The notes under the pieces are model-generated. The model saw only the letters and a program-made list of their open reading frames with translations. It did not search any database and was not told the origin of the DNA. Position numbers and translations under genes: made by a program. Positions 56,806 to 64,000 of a stretch of 64,000 nucleotides of DNA are shown piece by piece (the stretch's first letter is position 1; each line of letters starts with the position of its first letter). Location: assembly GCA_018466975.1 (NCBI GenBank), contig CM031561.1, positions 3,534,001 through 3,598,000 on the forward strand, read 5' to 3'. The DNA comes from Sparassis latifolia (lineage: Eukaryota > Basidiomycota > Agaricomycetes > Polyporales > Sparassidaceae).

Positions 56806-57194
56806 GGTGGTGAAAAAGCTGATAGAGTGCTGGACAAGCGGGAATGAACCATTTTATGTAAGTTACGCGCGTGTGGCTGGGCACGTGCTCACGCGGCTCA
56901 AGAAACCAATACTTACCTCGCGCGATGCTTCAGCCACTCGGCCTTGCAAACCTTGGACGTTCGGACAATAAGTTCCCCGCATTTTAACAATAGAATTCCC
57001 ACGTGCGAACAATGATGCCGCTCTCCCTTGTGCATAAATAGTATCTGCACTCATGCGTCGATCATCAAGCCATGAGCATTCAATAATGAACTTTCCCATT
57101 CCGGCAATGTACAAGGCCATTCTCCGTAGTGTTGTGGCCATTGAATATATAAGGTGAGTTGGATCGATCCTCTCAGACAGCTTCCGTTTCCAAC
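56806..57194. promoter_or_regulatory. Divergent K1/N1 promoter
   Basis: 389 bp between the two start codons. TATATAAGG at 57146-57154 lies 49 bp before the N1 ATG. On the minus side, ATGTAAGTTACGCG and GGCACGTGCTCACG near 56856-56895 precede K1 and are kept nearly unchanged in the K2/N2 promoter. CACGTG is an E-box. Confidence 0.6.
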
Positions 57195-58777
57195 ATGTCT
57201 TCCACACCTCCAAACTCACCCTCTCCGTTGAGCATCGCGCTTGAGGTAGAACTGCCAGTGACACCAAAGAGGAGGCACCGCCTTATCTTTCCGGTTGAAT
57301 CACCTCGAACTACAGACGACGATGACACACCTCGCCCGAAGCATCTGAGTCGCGCTGAATTGCTGGATTTCGAGGATCCCAATACTCCTACACCTGCACG
57401 TCGTTCTACCCATCGTCCAAAATATGAAGCCCACGAAGAAGGGACACAATCTCCTTCAGAATCTTCCAGCACTTCTACCTCAGAGCAAGGCGAGTCAAGC
57501 GATTCGGCCCGGTCCAACGTTCCTGGTCGCAGAAAGGACTGGGTGTTGCCTTTGCCGTTTGACCCCCCGAGCGCTGCAGACATCCACTCATTGCATGATC
57601 TACTCCGAGTGACGCTGCCAGAGAATCCTCCACCATACCGTGACGGTGCCCTGACGGGAATGAAAACAGTGACAGAACATGAGTTCGCAATCAGTGCCGA
57701 AGCTCCTCTCAAGAAAGTGGTGTATGTACCGGACCTGGTCACACAGCTTCGCGATCAAGCTGAGAAGCAACTCAGCAATCTCAAAATTGACATGGACACA
57801 CTGAATCCAGACTTATTGTCTGTTTGCCAGATGCATCCTTACCTCACTGCAAGGAACCTACCCCAAAAAATCCACAGCGAAAAAGACACTGAAGACTGGT
57901 GCAATGCCGTTCTATTCAGACCGGCGCTCGCTGCCTTACGCTGTGTCATTGCAAAGAAGATCATCCACAACTTTGAATTCAAATATCCTTACATATCGTC
58001 AGCACCAGGTCGTAAAGTTATTCCAGACGGAATCCTCGTCAGGAAGAATACCTTATTCCATCAAGAGTCGGATTCAGATTTCTGGTACATAAAAGACGGA
58101 AAGGTCATCCTCACGATTGAGGTCAAGACGCAGCCTGCGTGGGAGAAGATGCGTTTCGAAAAGCTTCAGGCTCTTCCTATCCATTTTGAGAAAGGAACTG
58201 CTATGCGTTTCGTTTGGCCGACGAGGGAAGACAAACCGGACGAGCAAACACGATTGCTTGTACAGGTACGACTTTCGTTTAGCTCGGCCGTCGATAACAC
58301 CTTACTCGTTTTCCTACTTACAGGCGTGGACACATATAGTGAAGTCAGTGCACGGCATCGAGATCCTTTCGACTCTACACTTGACTACATTCCTGGTGCG
58401 AGGGCGAAACGAAGATAACAGTGATACGCTCTATATTTCGCCCAGCTATGATCGTGAGTCATGCCCGATCTACGCAGTCTACTGTTGGTTTGCCCTGGCG
58501 ATGGGTGTCATAAATTTCGAGAGCCTGAATCTCCCTTCTCCGATCACCACTCGCTGGCCCGATGGGGCAATGGATGAATATCAAGAATCTTGCGGAATCT
58601 TGCCAGCGTAAGTGCAAATTTCTCGGCCTTACCATATATCGCGTTTATATTGATACGTGTAGAACGCAATACGACGCGTACGAGCTTTCTGCAACTCCCA
58701 ACGTTAATACCCGTGGGCGCGCCGCTACTGGTAAGACGACACGATCTAGGAGACCTGCGGCTTTCGAAGCACTGTAG
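57195..58777 (+). CDS. PD-(D/E)XK nuclease-like protein N1 of the tandem array
   Basis: Three exons (57195-58265, 58324-58607, 58663-58777). The N-terminal 130 residues are disordered and acidic/Pro-rich, with ELPVTPKRRHR. Then come IHSLHDLLRVTLPENPPPYR, VVYVPDLVTQLRDQAEKQL, KDTEDWCNAVLFRPALAALR and the nuclease core: VIPDGIL, a turn of about 20 residues, and VILTIEVKTQPAWEKM. The D of PDG and the E and K of EVK fit the metal site of the PD-(D/E)XK fold. A C-terminal domain follows with SPSYDRESCPIYAVYCWFAL, then a basic tail (TGKTTRSRRPAAFEAL), possibly nuclear. The fold call is from motif and context, not alignment. Paired with K1. Confidence 0.7.
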
Positions 58778-59469
58778 TTCAGCCGCCGATTGCTACTACA
58801 TCGTCCTGTTTCGGTCCCAGTGTTTTTAATATAAATGGCTTGCGCTGACTTCAACGCAATGCTGAAACCGTTTGACACACTCCTCATACCGGAAGTGTCC
58901 TGAAGTCCTCAGGCTTCCGCTTGATCTCGTCAAACATAGAGAACTTGGCACCCAAGGGCAGCACGGCTCAAAAGTGTAGGAGTTTCGTTCGAACCCCTTT
59001 CGAGGACAAGCACTTCTCCTCCGCCACTCCGCTCATAAGATTGTCTTCCATGTCACTGGCGTCCGTGCGCGCGTCCTTGTCGGATGTCATTACAAGGTGT
59101 GGCTCAGGTCACATAATATTCTGAAGCAATATACTGTATGTAGTTGTAATGAGGGTGCAAGTTCTTCCAAACGACGGTCTTGAAATATCTGTGTGTCCCA
59201 TCAAATCCATATGCAACCTAACAGATAGTATCTCGAATAGGCTGTAGAACGATCACGGTTACCACATTAATTGCTAAGTATGAAGTCGTACTGGGGGCAC
59301 CCGAGGGACAACTCCTTCACCTGATTCTGATATGCGAAGTCGCGAGTCCTAGAGCCACGAGGTGTCAAGAAAAGTTGTGAACATGAAGAAAGGTCTATTG
59401 TGGGTATAACTCCAGAATCCGCAAACCAGAGAGTAGGGTAGTAGGGTCGACAGAAGACGAAGCTAAGGA
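58778..59469 (-). pseudogene. Relic of a third gene, unit 1
   Basis: Between the N1 stop and the K2 stop. The block at 58935-59110 aligns with 62655-62820 in the next unit (ACCCAAGGGCA, GCTTCTCC or ACTTCTCC, CATTACAAGG or CATTGCAAGG, TGGCTCAGG). On the minus strand the second unit reads a protein-like stretch there, while this copy is interrupted by stops. A former third gene of the cassette, broken here. Confidence 0.5.
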
Positions 59470-60468
59470 TTACACAACGTTCTTGCGACAAGCTCCGGAA
59501 CTATGCAATCGACCCTCCTCATCAACGTACCACGGGATGGGATTACGATTCGCCCATTTTCCATATACGCGCTCATACCGTTCAATGGCTACGTGTGCTT
59601 GCTTGAGCGCCTCCTCCTCGGGGACATCCTCCGGTGCTACAGAGGCGAGTATTTCGGGACTCTCCAAGTACCGTACATGCACATGTCCGCTCAAGTACCG
59701 TACCATGACTGGAATCATGTCATTGTCAGTCATTGTTGGGTCATACAGAGATGTACGCACTTGGTGTCCAGACATTGCAAGTATGACAAATTCGCCACAG
59801 TTCATTGCATCCAAACTCATCCTGGTACGGTTCCGTCACCCCCAGCGTGATCGGCATTGGATGGAGACACTGGTGCTTCGCTGCACGGTCAAAGTCGATG
59901 ATCGTTGGTTGCAGGTTCTGGTAGAGAACAACATTGCATTCACTGATATCACCATGCTGTACACCAGCTGCGTGAATCTTCGTGAAGGCTTCAATGACGC
60001 GAATCCTGTGATAAGATATCGGTTTAGTCTAGGCATATAAGAGCTCGAAAGAATTGGATACCTCAATTGTGAGTCACTTCTCTTGAAGCTCTTATCCAGC
60101 GTTTCTCCGCAATATTCTGTGACCAGGCAAGCCGACGGTCCATCTTCCAACTCTCCCTCGAATAGCCCGTAGCATCCAGGGATCACGTCGCGCTGTAGTC
60201 TGCGGAGTTGTCGGTATATTTCAGCTTCATTGCGAAGCCTCGCTATGCCACGCTTCCCAAAGACAACCTTGCAGACGACGTCCTCGGCGGGGTACCCTTC
60301 ACAAGTCAATGAGGCGTGATAGACTTGTGAGTGACCATCGTGAATCCGCTTGGTATTACGGATGACGAACTTCAGGCCCACACCAGGAATGTCAGTGCGG
60401 GACATTTCATAGAGTTCGGGATGGTCACAGTGCGAATGCTGGTCGGGGAAGTGTAGAGTGGTGACCAT
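59470..60468 (-). CDS. Kinase-like protein K2 of the tandem array
   Basis: Same three-exon structure as K1. Motifs: HDGHSQVYHASL, VVCKVVFGKRGIARLRNEAE, ACLVTEYCGETL, AAGVQHGDISECNVVLYQN, PTIIDFDRAAKHQC and the acidic C-terminal helix APEDVPEEEALKQAHVAIE. Unlike K1 it has a longer C-terminus (WYVDEEGRLHSSGACRKNVV). The active-site residues are complete, so it is probably functional. The Cys-rich patch of K1 is altered to FGCNELWRICHTC. The second intron begins GTGCGT as in K1. Its partner is N2. Confidence 0.78.
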
Positions 60469-60884
60469 GATGGACGGACAAGCAGAGGAAATGCTAGACA
60501 AGTCGAAATGAACCAATTTATGTAAGTTACGCGTGTGTGGCTGTGCACGTGCTCATGTGTCCTCTGGCCCAGCGCTAGCGTCTCCGCCGCCTGACAATGC
60601 AGCCGCAGTGACTTGAGGCTTGAGCCACTGGGCCTTGGCATTCGGACAATGACATTCCCCCATTTGAACAATGGAATTCCCCCATGTGAGCAATACTGAT
60701 ACCGCTCTCCATTATGTCTCGGTATGAGTTATATCGGCACTACGATCATTAATAGGCGGTAAAGAATGAGCCTTCCCGTTCCGGAAACCTGGCAATTCTC
60801 CATCGTACAGTGGCCAGTGTATATATATAAGGTGAGTTATAGCTTGGTTTTACTGTAGACCCTCGTGCGACTTTTGTTTTGAAC
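60469..60884. promoter_or_regulatory. Divergent K2/N2 promoter
   Basis: 416 bp, alignable to the K1/N1 promoter over its whole length (TTATGTAAGTTACGCG, GTGCACGTGCTCA, TATATAAGG at 60824-60832). It carries a small extra block around 60560-60660. N2 starts 61 bp after the TATA. Confidence 0.6.
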
Positions 60885-62487
60885 ATGTCTTCGCCGTCAC
60901 CGTCCACACCTCCAGACTCCCCTCCAGCGTTCAATACTGCTTTCCAGGGAGAGTTACCTGTGACCCCTCTCAGGAGGTACAAAGATATCCCTGCGGCACA
61001 TTTGCTCTTCACGGACGACGACGACAACGACGATGACGACAACGACACACCTCGGGCCAAAATGCTCGGCTCGCGCGCCTCATTGCTTGTTGTTGATGAT
61101 CCACAGACTCCCACCCCTGTGGGTCGTTCTTCCACCCGTTACCGAAAGAAAGCCGATGATACGACGGCGCAACCGACTTTGGATCCCTCCCCTAATGCTG
61201 ATATTGACTGTGGAGATGTTCCATGTGACGACAATTCGACCCACAGCGCGAATGATTGGGTATCACCATTGCCTTTAGTAGCTCCCAGCTCCGAATCTGC
61301 CGGGATCCACTCGCTGCATGATCTACTCCGAGTGACACTACCAGAGAACCCCCCACCGTATCGCAACTCTGCGCTGAAAGGCATGAAGACTATAACAAAG
61401 AACGAGTTGGCGATTAGCCACGTAGCTCAGCTCAAGAAAGTAGTTTATGTGGAGGACCTGGTCACACAACTTCGCGACCAAGCTGAGAAGCAGCTCAGGA
61501 ATCTCAAGCTTGACGGGAATGTACTGGATCCAGATGTATTCTGCATTTGCCAGATCCACCCTTACCTCACTGGAAATAATTTACCCCGGAAGATCCACAG
61601 TGAAAAAGATACAGAGGATTGGTGTAATGCCGTTCTATTCAGACCGGCCCTTGCCGCCTTGCGCTGTGTCATAGCGAAGAAGATCATTCACAACTTTGAA
61701 GGCGAATTTCCTTACATCTCATCGGCCCCAGGTCGTGAAGTTATTCCAGATGGAATACTTGTCGAGGAACGTACCGTTCACATTCAAGAGCCTGGTTCAA
61801 GCTTCTGGAACATACAGGACGGAAAGGTAATTCTTACAATCGAGGTCAAAACCCAGCCGGCCTGGGAGAAGATGGACTTCCACGAGCTTCAGACTCGTCC
61901 AGTGTATCTTCAGAGAGGGACAGCGATGCGTTTTGTCTGGCCAACTGAGGATGACAAAAATCCAGATGAGCAAACAAGGTTGCTTGTACAGGTGAGGTTT
62001 TTGTTTGTGTCAGGAGCCGACATGATCTGATTCGTTTTTCTACCTACAGGCGTGGACTCACATGGTGAAGTCAGTGCACGGCATCGAGATTCTTTCCACT
62101 TTACACTTGACTACATTCTTGGTGCGAGGCCGAAATGAAGATAACAGCGACACACTGTACATTTCGCCGAGCTATGATCGTGAATCATGCCCGATCTATG
62201 CAGTTTACTGCTGGTTTGCCTTGGCAAGGGGTATCATAAGTTTCGAGAGCTTGAACCTCCCTGCTCCCATCACGGCTCAATGGCCCAAATCGGCCCACGA
62301 TGAATATCATGAGACTTGCGGGATATTGGCTGCGTGAGTGTCAAGTTCCCTCTCTCAGTTGATAACTCGCATTGATATTGATGTATGTAGAACACGATAC
62401 AACCGCTGTGGACCTCCTGTGACTCCCACTATTGCCCGTGGTGTGGCCACACGATCTCAGGGACCTGCAGTTTTCGGAGCACTATAG
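60885..62487 (+). CDS. PD-(D/E)XK nuclease-like protein N2 of the tandem array
   Basis: The copy of N1, with the same three exons. The N-terminus is disordered and has diverged (SPSPSTPPDSPPAFNTAFQ, then ELPVTPLRRY and an Asp/Asn-rich run DDDDNDDDDND). The folded parts are nearly the same: IHSLHDLLRVTLPENPPPYR, KDTEDWCNAVLFRPALAALR, APGREVIPDGIL, VILTIEVKTQPAWEKM and SPSYDRESCPIYAVYCWFAL. The catalytic D, E and K are kept. The C-terminus ends RSQGPAVFGAL. A strong match of the core against a free N-terminus indicates selection on the core. Located just upstream of K2 on the opposite strand. Confidence 0.72.
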
Positions 62488-63087
62488 TTCCACGTCCAGC
62501 CTTTATTTCCTGTTACATTGTCCTATTTCTGTTGGAATTTCTGAAATATAACTGCCGGCTTGTACTGACACCATCGCAATGCTAAGACGGATTGCTACAT
62601 TCCTCGCGAAGTATACTCAAGTCCGTCCGATCGAGTCAAGTACAGAGGACTTTCGGGTACCCAAGGGCAACACGCATCACTTATGTACGAGCTTCGTTCC
62701 CGCGGTCGAGGTCAACTGCTTCTCCCGCCACACACTGCTTGTACCAATCCGTCGTCTTCCGTGTCTCTTCGAGTGTGGCATTCTTTGGCGTGTGCGTCAT
62801 TGCAAGGCCTGGCTCAGGCAGCTCACAATGTTCTAAAGCAACATACCTCCCGTAAACGGCATCATCGCTGCGAGAGACGCCGGGGATCAGCTGAGAATAA
62901 CAGCAATACAGTGGGTACGGATCATGCATATTCAGAAGTAAGACGTTACTTGACCTGATTCGCCAAGTTGCGAGCCTTGAGGTCAAGACAAGCTGCGAAC
63001 ACAGAGACAGGTCTATTGTGGGTATAATTCCAAGATCCGCACACCAGAGAGTAGGGTAATAGGCTCCACAGAACACAAGGCTATGTA
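62488..63087 (-). pseudogene. Relic of a third gene, unit 2
   Basis: The minus strand at about 62681-62870 has an open, protein-like stretch: DDAVYGRYVALEHCELPEPG, LAMTHTPKNATLEETRKTTD and WYKQCVAGEAVDLDRG, then a stop. Upstream of it the frame loses coherence. It is homologous at DNA level to 58935-59110. I do not know the family. It is probably the C-terminus of a gene lost in both units, though an intact short gene cannot be ruled out. Confidence 0.5.
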
Positions 63088-64000
63088 TTATGTACCATTT
63101 TTGTGACAAGCTCTTGAACTATGTAATGGATCCTCCTCGTCAACGTACCACGGGATAGGATTACGATCCGCCCATTTCCCATATATGCGCTTGTACTGTT
63201 CAACCACCATATGTGCATGCTTGAGTGCCTCCTTGTTGGGTACATCCACAGGTGTCACAGAGGCAAGTAATGCAGGGCTCTCCGAGTACCGTACATGCAC
63301 ATATCCGCTGAAGTATCGCACCATGTCTGGAACTACATCATTGTCAATCGTCGCTCAATTAAGGAAACGCACACACTTGGGGTCCAAACGTCGCAGTCAA
63401 GGCATATTTGATAGAATTCAATACATCCAAACTTATTCCGAGAGGGTTCTGCCACATCGAACAGGATCAGTCGCGGGTAGAGACACTCGTGCCTCTCCGA
63501 GCGGTCGAAGTCAATGATCGTCCGTTGCTGATTTTGATGTAGAACGACCTTGTATTCCCTGATGTTACCATGCTGCATGTGAGCGAATCTTTGCTAATGC
63601 TTCAATGATGTCTATCTTGAAAAAAGGGAGCAGAATACTAGATTAATCAAGGCAAAGGTATTGACAAAAATAGAACTAGTTACCTCAGTTGTACATCAAC
63701 GCAGTCAAAGCTCATCTCCAGCATATTTCCGCAGTACTCTGGGACCTCCTTCGAAGAGACCGTAGCATCCAGGGATCACGTCGCGCAGTAATTTGCGAAT
63801 TTGAAGGTATATTTCAGCTTCCTGTCGAAGCCTCGCTATCTTCCCAAATGCAACCTTGCAGACGACGTCCTCTGCGGGGTACCCTTCACAAGTCAATGAA
63901 GCGAAGTAGACGACTTGGGAGTAGCCAGTGTAAATCTGCTTGGTCTTACCGATGACAAACTTTAGCCCCGCGCCGGGAATATCAGTGCGGGACATTCGGG
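63088..64000 (-). pseudogene. Kinase-like copy K3, decayed and cut by the window edge
   Basis: Third copy of the kinase-like family. The C-terminal part is intact (ESPALLASVTPVDVPNKEAL). The N-terminal part reads MSRTDIPGAGLKFVIG and EDVVCKVAFGKIARLRQEAE, so two residues are lost after FGK. A deletion of about 30 bp removes the hinge after GLFEG and shifts the frame, and a second break lies before the catalytic loop. That loop reads MQHGNIREYKVVL instead of HGD...N, so both the catalytic Asp and the Asn are gone. The 5' start and any partner nuclease lie beyond the right edge of the window. Confidence 0.75.

Larger units (their letters stand above)
55841..64000. repeat. Tandem array of about 3.62-kb kinase/nuclease units
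   Basis: The kinase-like stops lie at 55841, 59470 and 63088 (spacing 3629 and 3618 bp). Each spacer repeats the same order: kinase-like gene (minus), promoter, nuclease-like gene (plus), third-gene relic (minus). Coding and promoter DNA align throughout. Copies differ by many substitutions, so the duplications are not recent. Confidence 0.85.

Noticed and set aside
57159..57194. A 12-codon N-terminal extension of nuclease-like N1 from a non-ATG start
   Set aside because: The matching region upstream of N2 is not conserved as protein, and both genes have an ATG at the same place (MSS).
1..64000. tRNA, rRNA and CRISPR features
   Set aside because: I looked for tRNA B-box-like GGTTCGA with cloverleaf arms, and for regular short repeats with spacers, and found none that hold up. 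CRISPR is not expected in a fungal nuclear genome.

Overview
The window is nuclear DNA of a filamentous basidiomycete, most likely a wood-decay or litter-inhabiting agaricomycete of polypore type. The evidence is dense multi-exon genes on both strands, introns of about 45-80 nt with GT-AG (twice GC-AG) ends, a cytochrome P450 cut into very small exons, a divergent ferroxidase/iron-permease pair with GATA-type iron boxes, and disordered Ser/Pro-rich proteins. All gene models below were spliced by eye from conserved protein continuity. No RNA data were available, so small terminal exons may be off.

Left part (1-25 kb) is mostly housekeeping: a Swc5/BCNT chromatin protein, a MYND-finger protein divergent from the CIAO1 iron-sulfur assembly WD40 protein, a weak unrecognised minus-strand gene with a decayed second copy (5.1-7.0 kb), a ubiquitin hydrolase, a P450, histidinol-phosphate aminotransferase, a 1.05-kb non-autonomous transposon with about 210-bp inverted repeats, a secreted Ser-rich protein, serine hydroxymethyltransferase with two in-frame starts, and a GH18 chitinase.

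Middle part (24-50 kb): an atypical NAD(P)-binding epimerase-like protein, a type-B carboxylesterase, a 2.9-kb stretch with no recognisable gene, SRP19 divergent from a JTB-like membrane protein, an unrecognised three-exon gene, and the high-affinity iron-uptake pair Fet3/Ftr1. The 760-bp space between that pair holds four ATCTGATAA boxes. Then come a C2H2-RING protein, a possible small gene, an ADGF-type adenosine deaminase and an MFS transporter.

Right part (50-64 kb): a DUF4336 protein, a second C2H2-RING paralogue on the opposite strand, then a tandem array with a period of about 3.62 kb. Each unit of the array has a small kinase-like gene on the minus strand and, divergently from a shared promoter, a PD-(D/E)XK-nuclease-like gene on the plus strand, followed by the relic of a third gene. 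Two complete units, one decayed kinase at the window's right edge and one kinase fragment on the left are visible. This array is the best candidate for an undescribed system: a paired kinase-plus-nuclease conflict or effector cassette that is expanding and decaying by tandem duplication.
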